This document shows, in pieces, positions 25,008 through 34,643 of a DNA stretch of 64,000 nucleotides. The notes beneath the pieces are model-generated. The model had not been told where the DNA came from. It made no database searches and worked only from the letters and a program-made list of their open reading frames with translations. Source of the DNA: Coliplasma sp045538555. GTDB taxonomy: Bacteria; Bacillota; Clostridia; Oscillospirales; CAG-382. Numbering within the stretch: position 1 is the first letter of the stretch; each line of letters opens with the position of its first letter. Location of the stretch: the NCBI GenBank assembly GCA_045538555.1, contig JAZSRP010000002.1:20633-84632 (forward strand). The letters run 5' to 3'. The translations under genes and the position numbers were made by a program.

Positions 25008-25826
25008 TTATTCATTATTTTTCTTTGAAATCTGCCAATATTCTTCTTTTTTCTCCCTTGGTGTATCAAAAACACTTTTTCCGTCTTTCAGACACAGCTC
25101 TTCAACCACAGCAAATCTGTTCACAAATTTTTGGTTTGCCTTGTACAGTGCCTGCTCAGAATCCACTCCGGCAAGACGAGCCGCGTTTACCACCGCCAGC
25201 AAAAGATCGCCAAACTCCTCCTCGATTGCTGCTGCGTCTCCGCTTTTGTATGCTTCCAGCGCTTCCTGCGCTTCCTCAAATACCTTTTCCATCGCCTCGG
25301 CGGAGTCATCAAAATCAAAGCCCACCTTTCTGCCCTTTGCGCCCAGCTTGTGAGCGCGCATCAGTGCGGGAAGAGCGTTGGAAACAGAGCGCATAGAATC
25401 GGTATCCGTGGTCTGATTTTTTGTTTTTCTTTTTATTGCATCCCAGTTGGCAAGTACCTTTTCGCTTGTATCTGCCTCCACGTGTCCAAAAACATGGGGA
25501 TGGCGGACAATCAACTTTTTGCATACTTCGTCGCACACCTCGCCCATGCCGAACCCGCCGTTTGACTGTGATATCTCGGCGTGAAAGACTACCTGAAGCA
25601 AAACGTCTCCCAGCTCCTCACGCATGATCTCGCTGTCGTCCGTATCAATACCTTCGATGAGCTCATATACCTCCTCAATGAGGTCTTTTCGGATACTGTG
25701 GTGATCCTGCTCGCGGTCCCAAGGACAGCCGTCGGGTGCTCTGAGAAGCTTTATGATCAGGCAGAGGTCCTCAAATCCGTATTCTGTTTTTTTCAAAAGT
25801 TCCTGTTTTTTTGTTGCAGTATCCAT
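25008..25826 (-). CDS. mazG: Nucleoside triphosphate pyrophosphohydrolase MazG
   Basis: 272 residues; hydrolyses NTPs or dNTPs to monophosphates and pyrophosphate. Two MazG repeats: the first with LRAPDGCPWDREQDHHSIRKDL and EEVYELIEGI, EELGDVLLQVVFHAE; the second with EEAQEALEAYKSGD and EEFGDLLLAVVNAARLAG, giving the EExxE-12-ExxD metal motifs. The tetrapyrrole methylase domain fused to MazG in B. subtilis YabN is absent. It follows the spoVB-like gene by 12 bases, the same order as yabM-yabN. Confidence 0.95.
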   Translation of the reverse strand: MDTATKKQELLKKTEYGFEDLCLIIKLLRAPDGCPWDREQDHHSIRKDLIEEVYELIEGIDTDDSEIMREELGDVLLQVVFHAEISQSNGGFGMGEVCDEVCKKLIVRHPHVFGHVEADTSEKVLANWDAIKRKTKNQTTDTDSMRSVSNALPALMRAHKLGAKGRKVGFDFDDSAEAMEKVFEEAQEALEAYKSGDAAAIEEEFGDLLLAVVNAARLAGVDSEQALYKANQKFVNRFAVVEELCLKDGKSVFDTPREKKEEYWQISKKNNE

Positions 25827-25838
25827 ATTTCACCTTTT

Positions 25839-27512
25839 TTATCTGAGCCAGCCCTTTTTTTTCAAAAGGTCTGCCAAAAAATTTCCTTTTGGAAGAAGAC
25901 GCACCTCATCCTCCTTGATACCTCTGAACACCAGCACCGAAACGGCGTACGATCCCACCAGCGCAATACCCGATACTGCCAGCAGACAAAATGCCGCAAG
26001 ACGTGTATCCACAGAGGTGCCCACAATGGTTTTCCAAATATATGCACAGCCGTTGTACACCCCGTATGTAACTGCACAGGTCACCAGACCGCACAGCAAC
26101 GGACGGGCAAACATTCCCGCTATCTTGATGCGCACATTGCAGTATTTTCGCAGAAAAAAAATGTTGAGCGAAAGTGTGATGGCATAGCAAATAATGGAGG
26201 AAACGGGTGCTCCGTAAATGCCCATGGGACTGTAAATAAGCATAATCTCCGAGCCGATGAGCCCTACCAGACCGCATACCACGGACACAAACGGCAAATG
26301 TGCTTTTCCGTATGCATTGAGCAGCGAGTTTGTGGTAGAAACGGTAGAGATAAAGAAAACGGCAATTGCCAGTATCATCAGGCAGCTTGTAGCGGCATCG
26401 ATGGGCAAAAGCTCTTTTCCGTTTGCCATGAGGATAGGGTCAGACCATTTTGCCGCCCCATACAAAAACGAGATACAAGATCTGCCTGTGACAAACAAAA
26501 ACGCAGCGCAGGGAATAGCGATTATGCCGCTGATACGGATCGCTTGCACCGTAAGAGAGGTGGCTTCCGAAACGTCTTTTTTTGCCAGCGCACCCGAAAC
26601 CGCAGGGAGAATACTGGTGGCAATGGGAAACACCAAAGCGCCCGGCAAAAGATCGTATATAGGAACCGAAAGCCCCGTATATGCAGAAAAAAGCGTGTCT
26701 GCTGCCACATGGCTCTCACCCGAGGATTCAAGGCAGTTGACGATAACCAAAGTGTCAAGAAACTGTGAGAAATACAGTGCCGCCGCTGTGAGAGTGATGG
26801 GGACCGCCACAAGTATGATGGTTTTGGCCAGTTTTTTGTCGCTTTGGCAGGCGTTGTCGCTAAAATCAAGAGTGCGGTTTCCATATCGTGAGCGGTACAG
26901 CAGTATAAACACCATTGCAAACATGGAGCCCACCGAAACACCAAGTATGGCGCAGCCCGCCTGGACTGCGGGAGATGCCCCCTTGTCTGCCGCCACAAGC
27001 ACGGCACAAAGGCCCACCGCCAGTTTAAAAAATGCTTCGATAAACTGACTGATGGCTGTTGGGTACATATTCCGCAAGCCCTGAAAATATCCGCGCACAG
27101 ATGATGTGACACAGACAAAAAACAAAGCAGGGGCAATCACACGCATCGCCAGTGCGCTCTCCTCGTGCCCCGAGATTTTTGCAATAAACGGCGCAAAAAC
27201 CATCAAAAGCACCATAAAAGCAAATCCAATCACGCCAAACAGATACGTAGCGATACGAGAAATCCTTTTTGCTTCTGTTCCTCTGCCTCGGCTGTTGCTG
27301 GCTGATACCAGGCGGCTGATTGCTACGGGAAGTCCGCTGGTGCTCAGCATAAACAGCATTGCGTATATGGAATATGCGGCAGTAAAAATGCCAATACTTG
27401 TTCCCATAATATTTGTGAGAGGGATCTTGAACACCACGCCGATTATTTTGACGGCAAAATTTGCGGCGGTAAGTATCACTGCTTCTCTCACAAAGCTTTT
27501 ATTATCACTCAT
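25839..27512 (-). CDS. SpoVB/MurJ-like polysaccharide flippase (MATE/MOP superfamily)
   Basis: 557 residues with about 14 transmembrane helices. N-terminal signature (AVILTAANFAVKIIGVVFKIPLTNIMG) and the QGLRNMYPTAISQFIEAFFKL segment are characteristic of the stage V sporulation protein B / oligosaccharide flippase group. Members move lipid-linked peptidoglycan or polysaccharide precursors. Gene order with mazG, rqcP, yabP and yabQ equals B. subtilis yabM to yabQ and favours a spoVB or yabM-type role, but substrate is not proven. Confidence 0.88.
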   Translation of the reverse strand: MSDNKSFVREAVILTAANFAVKIIGVVFKIPLTNIMGTSIGIFTAAYSIYAMLFMLSTSGLPVAISRLVSASNSRGRGTEAKRISRIATYLFGVIGFAFMVLLMVFAPFIAKISGHEESALAMRVIAPALFFVCVTSSVRGYFQGLRNMYPTAISQFIEAFFKLAVGLCAVLVAADKGASPAVQAGCAILGVSVGSMFAMVFILLYRSRYGNRTLDFSDNACQSDKKLAKTIILVAVPITLTAAALYFSQFLDTLVIVNCLESSGESHVAADTLFSAYTGLSVPIYDLLPGALVFPIATSILPAVSGALAKKDVSEATSLTVQAIRISGIIAIPCAAFLFVTGRSCISFLYGAAKWSDPILMANGKELLPIDAATSCLMILAIAVFFISTVSTTNSLLNAYGKAHLPFVSVVCGLVGLIGSEIMLIYSPMGIYGAPVSSIICYAITLSLNIFFLRKYCNVRIKIAGMFARPLLCGLVTCAVTYGVYNGCAYIWKTIVGTSVDTRLAAFCLLAVSGIALVGSYAVSVLVFRGIKEDEVRLLPKGNFLADLLKKKGWLR

Positions 27513-27530
27513 TTTTTACCTTTTCTTGTT

Positions 27531-28376
27531 TTACATAAATTCCCTGAGAAGAGATTCCTCGGGCACCATCTCATCGGGGATATGCTCTGTGGTTTCCAGC
27601 AGATCGGCAAGTGCAATGGCTTTTTTTCTGAATCGGCTGGTCTGATCCACGCAGTGAAGAAGCCGCACCGCATCGTCGTCAAGAATACCGCGCTCATACG
27701 GAAAAAAGGTGTTGATGGAAATATCAGCGTATTTTTTGAAAGGATCAATAGAAGCATGTTCGCTCTGCTTCACGTTTTCCCACAGAGAAAAAGTACGCTC
27801 TGCATCTGCGTTGCGATGGCGGGAATCCCGCACCAATCTGCGCACAAAACGGCAGTCACTTCCGTCAAATGCCTCTGCAAACAGAAAAACACGGTAGCAG
27901 GATCTCTCTGACAGGTTGTGATACAGCAACGGGTTGAGAGCGTGAAGTCCCTCTACCAGCACCACGTCATCGTGGTCCGGAACAATGGTGCGGTGTGCGT
28001 CGGTACGGGCCTCCGTCACAAAATCAAACACAGGAATGGGAGTTTCTTTTCCCTCCACAATGCTTTTCATACACTCACGTATCATATCTACACGCAGACT
28101 GTTGATGGACTCTATATCACGGGTGCCGTCGGGAAGAAACACCGCCTCGTTGTGATTGCGGTAAAAATCGTCCAGGGATACGGAATGAGCTTTTCTTCCG
28201 CTGTCGTTTATGAGCTTCATCAGTTTTTTTGTGCTGGTGGTCTTGCCTGCACAGGATCCGCCTGCAATGAGAACCAGCTTTATATCCAAATCTCTGCAAA
28301 TGCGGTTTGCCACACCCTGCAGTGCTGCCTCATAATAGCTTTCATCATTTTTGATTCTTGCAAAAATGTCTGCCAA
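27531..28376 (-). CDS. Uridine kinase-like P-loop kinase
   Basis: 281 residues from TTG 28376. Walker A IAGGSCAGKTTSTKKL, then DDFYRN and VFDFVTEARTD, and VVLVEGLHAL, as in the uridine kinase/phosphoribulokinase family. It lacks the TGS and threonyl-tRNA-like N-terminal part that some Clostridial relatives have. The ATG at 28394 lies before an internal AGAGGAGG; that site is spaced 7 bases from TTG 28376, which I take as the true start. The phosphate acceptor is probably a nucleoside but is not certain. Confidence 0.82.
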   Translation of the reverse strand: MADIFARIKNDESYYEAALQGVANRICRDLDIKLVLIAGGSCAGKTTSTKKLMKLINDSGRKAHSVSLDDFYRNHNEAVFLPDGTRDIESINSLRVDMIRECMKSIVEGKETPIPVFDFVTEARTDAHRTIVPDHDDVVLVEGLHALNPLLYHNLSERSCYRVFLFAEAFDGSDCRFVRRLVRDSRHRNADAERTFSLWENVKQSEHASIDPFKKYADISINTFFPYERGILDDDAVRLLHCVDQTSRFRKKAIALADLLETTEHIPDEMVPEESLLREFM

Positions 28377-28390
28377 AATTATTCCTCCTC

Positions 28391-29881
28391 TCATCTCGTG
28401 CGGGCAAAAAATTCAAGGGCTCGCTCCCTTCCGATACCTCTGTCCTCGGACAAATACTCAAAGGGATACTTGGGATATGCCAATCTATCGATCAGCTCCC
28501 GTGAAGGGCTCACAAGCTTTGTGATGGAGCCCGCGCCGCAGGCAAATACCGTAGAATGCTCTTCCATCATCAAAACGTTGTACAGGTTTTCTTTTCCTGC
28601 CAGGGCATAGCCCGTATTCTCGGCATTGCCAACGGTATTTTTTTGCCTGTATAGATAATATGGCAGGTATCCCGCCGCTTTTAGTTCATTGTATGCATAT
28701 AAAACGCTTTTCCGTGCAAGGTCACCCTGCGGATCGTAGTATCCGTCATCAAAAAACCTGAGGGGTGCCGCATTTTTTATGCTGAGGGTATGCACAGTCA
28801 CGTTGTCAAACCCAAGATCGATCATATCCCTCACGCTTTTTGAAAACGAAACAAAATCATCGCCCGGAAGCCCTGCAATAAGGTCTGCATTGATGCAGGA
28901 AAACCCTATTCCCTTTGCCATCTCCGCCGCTTCGAAAAACTGATCTGCAGTATGATGTCTGCCGATCCTTTGAAGCACGGAATCGTTGGTGGTCTGAGGG
29001 TTGATGCTGATTCTTCCCACGCCGTGATCCTTCACCGCAAAGAGCTTTTCTTTTGTGATGGTGTCGGGGCGTCCGGCTTCAAAGCTGAATTCAACGTCAG
29101 AGCCGATCAAAAAGCTGTTGTTTATACACGACAGCAGCTCATTGATCTGGTGAGGATCAAGTATTGAGGGAGTGCCTCCGCCGATATATATGGCACGTAC
29201 GCGCATTCCAAGCTCTTTTACCAGCTCACCCGTAGCACGAATATCTCGCTGAAGTTTGAGAAGATAGTCCGGTATGAGTTTGAACAGCTTTTGGTTGCTG
29301 TATGACACAAAGGAACAATAATCGCACCTTGTGGGGCAAAACGGTATAGAAACGTATATTCCGCAATCGTCTGCGCCTATGTCGGACAGCATTTTTTCCT
29401 CTGTCAGCGCTGTCTCCACAGAAAGCAGGGATTTTTCCTTGGATACGTTGTAATCCTTTTCAAAAAGCCGCAATACCTCTTGAGCAGAATAACCTCTGTC
29501 CAAATAATATTTTGCTCTTTTCACGGGGCGGAGACCGGTGATATATCCCCACGGAAGTCCAAACCCAAATAGCTTTTCACCCGCATCCAAAAACGCCTTG
29601 CCCAAAGCGTTCATCACCTCAAACTCGGGATCCATGGGTATGGACGGAATATATCCTCTGCCCGAATAATGGGCAGAAACACGTCTGTTTCCCGCACCCA
29701 GGGTGACGTCACACACAAAATATCTATTGTTGTCGATTATTTCCTCCCTCAGAGAAAAGGAGGCATAATTCTCTTTCCCCGCAGATGCACCAAAACGCTC
29801 TCCGGGAAAATAAAGCAGACACAGAGTCTGAAAATAATAATCGTTGAGATATTGAGTTCGGTTGTCTATTTCCAGTATCAT
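28391..29881 (-). CDS. hemZ: HemZ-type radical SAM protein, coproporphyrinogen dehydrogenase-like
   Basis: 496 residues. The N-terminal 165 residues are the HemZ-specific part; then the radical SAM core with CPTRCDYC binding the 4Fe-4S cluster, IYIGGGTPSIL, and RISINPQTTND and GLPGD motifs. HemZ is annotated as oxygen-independent coproporphyrinogen III oxidase, but related proteins include heme chaperones (HemW). The other haem synthesis genes are not here. ATGA overlap with dtd. Confidence 0.87.
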   Translation of the reverse strand: MILEIDNRTQYLNDYYFQTLCLLYFPGERFGASAGKENYASFSLREEIIDNNRYFVCDVTLGAGNRRVSAHYSGRGYIPSIPMDPEFEVMNALGKAFLDAGEKLFGFGLPWGYITGLRPVKRAKYYLDRGYSAQEVLRLFEKDYNVSKEKSLLSVETALTEEKMLSDIGADDCGIYVSIPFCPTRCDYCSFVSYSNQKLFKLIPDYLLKLQRDIRATGELVKELGMRVRAIYIGGGTPSILDPHQINELLSCINNSFLIGSDVEFSFEAGRPDTITKEKLFAVKDHGVGRISINPQTTNDSVLQRIGRHHTADQFFEAAEMAKGIGFSCINADLIAGLPGDDFVSFSKSVRDMIDLGFDNVTVHTLSIKNAAPLRFFDDGYYDPQGDLARKSVLYAYNELKAAGYLPYYLYRQKNTVGNAENTGYALAGKENLYNVLMMEEHSTVFACGAGSITKLVSPSRELIDRLAYPKYPFEYLSEDRGIGRERALEFFARTR

Positions 29882-30327
29882 CTTCGCATTTCCCGTGTGT
29901 CTATTATTACGTTTATGGGGCCGTCGTTATTCACCAAAATCTCCATATGCGCCCCAAACACCCCCGTCACCGTGGGAACAGTGAGGGATATCTCGCGTGC
30001 AAGGGCATCAAACATCTCCTTGCCCAGCTCATATTTTGCGGCATGGGTGCAATCGGGACGGAACCCTCTTGTCACCCTGCCCATCAATACAAAGTTTGAA
30101 ATAAGCATTATGCTTCCGCCCACATCGGAAACATTTTTTGACAGCTTTCCCTGCTCGTCACGAAACACCCTCAGCCCTGCAATCTTTTTTGCGGCAAGGG
30201 CAAGGTCTCGCTCTGTGTCATCATCGGCAACACCCACGTAGGCAACAAGCCCCGTGTCTATCTGCGAGACGATCTTTCCCTCGACCTCACACTCTGCGTG
30301 GCGAACACGCTGAACAACGATTCTCAT
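29878..30327 (-). CDS. dtd: D-aminoacyl-tRNA deacylase, divergent
   Basis: 149 residues, normal DTD length; removes D-amino acids (and glycine) mischarged on tRNA. The start RIVVQRVRHAECEVEG and the C-terminal NDGP chiral-proofreading motif (NNDGPINVIID) are recognisable. The family motif SQFTL reads SNFVL here and NDGPVT reads NDGPIN, so two otherwise conserved polar residues are replaced. Fold and Gly-cisPro core seem intact. It is joined by 4-base overlaps to rel upstream and hemZ downstream; rel-dtd is a common pair. Confidence 0.9.
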   Translation of the reverse strand: MRIVVQRVRHAECEVEGKIVSQIDTGLVAYVGVADDDTERDLALAAKKIAGLRVFRDEQGKLSKNVSDVGGSIMLISNFVLMGRVTRGFRPDCTHAAKYELGKEMFDALAREISLTVPTVTGVFGAHMEILVNNDGPINVIIDTREMRR

Positions 30328-32525
30328 ATATTTCCGCCTCTCGATACGTCACGGATATTTTTGATCCGTTTCAGTCCGCTCAAAATGTTTTTCAGATGGT
30401 CTACTCCGCTGCACTTGATGCCTACGTTGATGTGAATATCTCCCTCGTTTTCGCGGGTTGACATGGACACCACAGCAACCTTCATATCCGTCAGTGCAAG
30501 CGTCACATCGGCAATAATGGTGGGTGAGTACACCGCAATTATGCCAAGAGTTGCAGAGAATGAACCAAAGCTTTGTTTTCCCAGCTTTTCCGACCAGGAT
30601 GCCACCACCCATCTGTCCTTGTCTGCCGGACGGGAAAGTCCCGCCTGTGCGTTGGGGCAGTCGTACTTGTGGATGGAAACGCCGTATCCTCGTGTGATAT
30701 ATCCAATAATATTGTCACCCGGGAGAGGGTTGCAGCATTTTGCAAATTTTACGATACATCCCTCTACGCTGTCAACAATTACGCTGCCTGCGTTGGAGCG
30801 GGATTCCTTTTCGTATCTGTCGTTTACCGTCTCGGGAATTGATTGAACGGGAGTCTCCGAAACCGGAGCAACCACCCGCATAAATTCCTCTCTCAGCTTG
30901 ACGGCAATTTTTGACACAGACAGTCCGCCGTAGCCCACGTTGTTGTAAAGATCCTCAACGTCAGGAAGCGACAGGCGGTTGGCAAGGTTTTTCATAACCT
31001 CAACCTTTTGCGCCTCGGTGTAATGTCTTCCGTAACGTTTTATTTCACGTTCAAGCTCGGTTTTGCCCACCGAAATATTCTCGGGGCGCATCTCTTTTTT
31101 GAAATACTGTCTGATCTTGTTGCGCGCCTCACCAGATCTGACGATCTTGAGCCAATCGCGGCTGGGTCCCTTTGAGGACGCGCTGGTGAGCACCTCTACT
31201 ATCTGTCCCGTCTCAAGAATGGAATCTATGGGGACAATATTTCCGTTTACTTTTGCACCCACCATCTTGTTGCCCACCGCCGTATGAATGGCATACGCAA
31301 AATCAATGGGAGTGCTGTTGTTGGGCAGGTTTACCACATCACCTTTGGGGGTAAACACAAATATTTCATCCTCAAAAAGGTCTATCTTGAGAGGACGGAA
31401 AAACTCGTCGGGATCGTCAACATCCTTTTCGGTCTCAATCAGGGTGCGGATCCACTGAAGTTTGGTGTCAATATCCTCTTTTGCCTGCTCGCCGGACTTG
31501 TATTTCCAATGGGCGGCAAGGCCGTACTCTGCTATCCTGTGCATATCCCACGTACGGATCTGCACCTCAAACGGGATGCCTTCTTTTCCGATAACCGTGG
31601 TGTGGAGAGAACGGTACATATTGGGCTTGGGCGTGGATATATAATCCTTGAATCTGCCGGGAATGGAATTGAACTGCTCGTGAATGATGCCCAGAGCCGT
31701 ATAGCAATCCAGCTCTGTATCAACAATTATTCTCACTGCATAAAAGTCATATATCTCATCAAACTTTTTGCTTTGATTGTACATCTTTTTGTAGATGCTG
31801 TAGATGGTCTTGACCCTGCCCGAGAGTGTATATTTCAGGTTGTAGGCACGGAGACTGTCCTCCACCGTTTGGGTGGCGTGATCCAAAAAATCCTTGCTCT
31901 CACCGTAGCGCTTTTCAATATCCTCCTCCACCTCTTTGTAGCCGATGGGGTCGAGATAAAACAGTGCCAAAGTTTCAAGCTCTTGTTTTATTTTTTGGAT
32001 ACCGAGACGGTGAGCCAGCGGCGCATACACGTGCATGGTCTCCAGCGCAATAGAGCGCTGTTTTTCGGGAGATCGCACAGAGAGTGTGCGCATATTGTGA
32101 AGCCGGTCAGCCAGTTTTATGAAAATAACTCGAATATCCTTGCTCATGGCAAGAAACATTTTTCGAAGATTTTCGATACTCTCATCCTGTTTTGTTTCAA
32201 AAGGAATATGAACCAGTTTTGTGACACCGTCAACTATCTCCGCCACATCTGCGCCAAATTCTTTTTTGATGAGAGCAATATCTGCCAGCTCTGCACAATC
32301 TTCCACCGTGTCGTGCAAAAAAGCCGCGCAGAGAGAGTCGGTGTCAAGCTGTAGACCAAACACGATCTCTGCCACCGACAGAGGGTGAACTATATAATCC
32401 TCACCCGAAATTCGTTTTTGCCCTGCGTGAAGCTTTTCTGCAAAGCAGTACGCTTTGTATATCTTTTCATAATCGTAGTTGCCTGATTCCCTGATCTTTT
32501 CAAACAACGCTTCCTGCTGTGTCAT
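30324..32525 (-). CDS. relA: Bifunctional (p)ppGpp synthetase/hydrolase
   Basis: 733 residues, Rel/SpoT family, alarmone synthesis and breakdown. HD hydrolase domain (HAGQKRISGEDYIVHPLS at about 33, LHDTVEDC), synthetase domain with RFKDYISTPKPNMYRSLHTT, TGS domain (VFTPKGDVVNLPNNSTPIDF) and C-terminal zinc-finger-like CCNPLPGD region plus ACT. The RFKD (RxKD) motif is the form found in bifunctional enzymes, and the HD residues are intact, so both activities are expected. Overlaps recJ by 4 bases. Confidence 0.96.
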   Translation of the reverse strand: MTQQEALFEKIRESGNYDYEKIYKAYCFAEKLHAGQKRISGEDYIVHPLSVAEIVFGLQLDTDSLCAAFLHDTVEDCAELADIALIKKEFGADVAEIVDGVTKLVHIPFETKQDESIENLRKMFLAMSKDIRVIFIKLADRLHNMRTLSVRSPEKQRSIALETMHVYAPLAHRLGIQKIKQELETLALFYLDPIGYKEVEEDIEKRYGESKDFLDHATQTVEDSLRAYNLKYTLSGRVKTIYSIYKKMYNQSKKFDEIYDFYAVRIIVDTELDCYTALGIIHEQFNSIPGRFKDYISTPKPNMYRSLHTTVIGKEGIPFEVQIRTWDMHRIAEYGLAAHWKYKSGEQAKEDIDTKLQWIRTLIETEKDVDDPDEFFRPLKIDLFEDEIFVFTPKGDVVNLPNNSTPIDFAYAIHTAVGNKMVGAKVNGNIVPIDSILETGQIVEVLTSASSKGPSRDWLKIVRSGEARNKIRQYFKKEMRPENISVGKTELEREIKRYGRHYTEAQKVEVMKNLANRLSLPDVEDLYNNVGYGGLSVSKIAVKLREEFMRVVAPVSETPVQSIPETVNDRYEKESRSNAGSVIVDSVEGCIVKFAKCCNPLPGDNIIGYITRGYGVSIHKYDCPNAQAGLSRPADKDRWVVASWSEKLGKQSFGSFSATLGIIAVYSPTIIADVTLALTDMKVAVVSMSTRENEGDIHINVGIKCSGVDHLKNILSGLKRIKNIRDVSRGGNI

Positions 32526-34630
32526 TTTATCATCCCTGAATCCTGATTTGATGAACGGATCCTGCAGAGCAGTTCCGATTGGTCAATGTTGATCTTGCCG
32601 GCTGTGGGAAGAAGCGCCAGCTCAATACTGTTTTTGTTTCCGTTGACATCAAGCTTGATCAGCTTTTGCTCATCAAGAACCTTGAGTGCGATGAGCAGCT
32701 TGCAGACAGTCATTTGTGTTTCAAACTCGTATGCTATGTTTCTTGCAACAGATGCAAGCGAAAACTTTTTTGTTTCACGTGTTGCCTCACGTTTGAGAAA
32801 ACGGAAAATCGTGCGGAAATCCGAAAGGTTGGGAATGCTTTTTACATCCTGATCATTTCCCTCTCCTGCAACAAGCCGTTCAAATGCAGCATACCCATCT
32901 GCCACGGTTTGCTCTTCTTTTTCCGACAGAGCCATTGCTTTTACAAAAACCTGAGGGACGCGTCGGTTCATATATTCGTTGATGTCTGCTGTGAATACCA
33001 CATCGCACACATCTCCCTCGCGGTACGGGAACACTGATTCCTGCATTCCAAACCAAACGGCGTTGACGTCAAGACTTCTGCCACAAGGTCTTTGTGCAAG
33101 ACGAAATCTCATATGCTTGCCCATAGAAAGCGGTACAACGTCCTCCAGCACCATGTTTCTCAGCACCATCACCGGCTGTGGGTTTGACAGTCCAAAGGGC
33201 TCCAGCATCAAAAGCTGATCCACACCCTTCTCCGTAATATCACTGAGATTTACCTCACACTCTATTTCAAGTGTGACAAGGGAATCGTTCTTTTCCAAAA
33301 ACGGAGATGCATAGCTGTTGATTCGGTTACGAAATTCGTCAATTTTTGAGCTTTCTATAGACAGCCCCGCCGCCAGCTCATGTCCGCCGTATTCTGTCAG
33401 CATATCCCCGCAGGCGGTCAGCGCATCCATCAGCGAAAATCCCTTGATGCTTCTGCCCGAGCCCTTGGCGGTGTCACCGTCAATCGAAAACAGAATGCAG
33501 GGGCGGGAGTATTTTTCTGCAATTTTTGATGCAACAACTCCAATGACTCCTTGGTGCCAGCCCTCATATCCCAGTACGATAAACCTGTCATCACTGCCGG
33601 ACTGGGAAATGAGCGATACCGCTTGCTCGTATATTTTTTGTTCCGTTGTCTGACGGAGCTTGTTGATCTCACAAAGCTCGGCGGCAATCTCATCTGCCTC
33701 TCTGTCATCATTTGTCAGCAGCAGTTCCACCGCGCGGGAAGCAAATGCGATCCTGCCCGCTGCGTTGATGCGGGGGGCAAGAACGTAGCCCACCGTTGCA
33801 GAAGTGATTTTTTTTGCGGGTTTTCCAAACTTGATGATACCTGCGTGACGCATCAGCGCAAGAAGTCCTTTGTTTTTGGTATTGGCAAGCTTTTTCAGAC
33901 CGAGAGATGCGATTTTTCGGTTTTCATCAATAATAGGCATAACGTCTGCGATGGTTCCCACCGCAATTATGTCCGAATATTCGTCCAATATTTTTTGAGT
34001 ATCTCCCTCAAGAGCGCAAAGAAGCTTGAATACCACGCCCACTCCCGCAAGATTGCAAAACGGATAGCTGCAATCCTCTCTGTGCGGATTGATTACTGCA
34101 CAAACATCGGGCAGCACCTCACGGCAGGAATGGTGATCGGTGATGACCATCTCGATTCCCATACTTTTTGCATACTCTGCCTCTGCCACGGCAGTCACAC
34201 CCGTATCCACTGTGATGATAAGGTCGATCCTGCCCTTCATTTTTTCGATCACCGGAAGACTCAGCCCGTAGCCCTCGGAGATACGCTCGGGGATAAAATA
34301 CTCACATTCCACTCCTTTTGAGCAGAGATATGAATATAGCAAAACCGTACTGGTCACACCATCAACGTCATAATCACCGTAAATGCAGATCCGCTCACGG
34401 TTTGCCACTGCACGATTGATACGCTCCACAGCTTTGTCCATATCCGTCAGCAAAAACGGATCGTACAGCTCCATGGCATCCCGCTCCAAAAAATTCTTTA
34501 TCTTTTCTGCGGTATCAAGACCCCTGTTGGCAAGCAAGCGCGCAGTAAGCGGCAGGAATCCCGTAATCTCTTCAATTTTTTTGCAAACTGTCGGGTCTGC
34601 TTCCTTTACTGTCCACTTGCGGTTGTTCAT
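32522..34630 (-). CDS. recJ: Single-stranded-DNA exonuclease RecJ
   Basis: 702 residues; 5'-3' ssDNA exonuclease of recombination and mismatch repair. DHH motifs IYGDYDVDGVTSTVLLYSYL and VITDHHSCREVLP, DHHA1 motif EYGGHELAAG, then OB-fold and a C-terminal extension as in Firmicute RecJ. ATG 34630 has AAGGAG 9 bases upstream; the TTG at 34651 is upstream of that site and is not used. Confidence 0.95.
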   Translation of the reverse strand: MNNRKWTVKEADPTVCKKIEEITGFLPLTARLLANRGLDTAEKIKNFLERDAMELYDPFLLTDMDKAVERINRAVANRERICIYGDYDVDGVTSTVLLYSYLCSKGVECEYFIPERISEGYGLSLPVIEKMKGRIDLIITVDTGVTAVAEAEYAKSMGIEMVITDHHSCREVLPDVCAVINPHREDCSYPFCNLAGVGVVFKLLCALEGDTQKILDEYSDIIAVGTIADVMPIIDENRKIASLGLKKLANTKNKGLLALMRHAGIIKFGKPAKKITSATVGYVLAPRINAAGRIAFASRAVELLLTNDDREADEIAAELCEINKLRQTTEQKIYEQAVSLISQSGSDDRFIVLGYEGWHQGVIGVVASKIAEKYSRPCILFSIDGDTAKGSGRSIKGFSLMDALTACGDMLTEYGGHELAAGLSIESSKIDEFRNRINSYASPFLEKNDSLVTLEIECEVNLSDITEKGVDQLLMLEPFGLSNPQPVMVLRNMVLEDVVPLSMGKHMRFRLAQRPCGRSLDVNAVWFGMQESVFPYREGDVCDVVFTADINEYMNRRVPQVFVKAMALSEKEEQTVADGYAAFERLVAGEGNDQDVKSIPNLSDFRTIFRFLKREATRETKKFSLASVARNIAYEFETQMTVCKLLIALKVLDEQKLIKLDVNGNKNSIELALLPTAGKINIDQSELLCRIRSSNQDSGMIK

Positions 34631-34643
34631 ATCGGATATCTCC

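Noticed and set aside
25581..26768. 395-codon open frame on the plus strand
   Set aside because: Lies entirely antisense to mazG and the spoVB-like gene; composition is Cys/His/Arg-rich and unlike a protein, and both opposite genes are well supported.
31284..32354. 356-codon open frame on the plus strand
   Set aside because: Antisense to the rel gene, whose HD and synthetase motifs are intact; no ribosome site.
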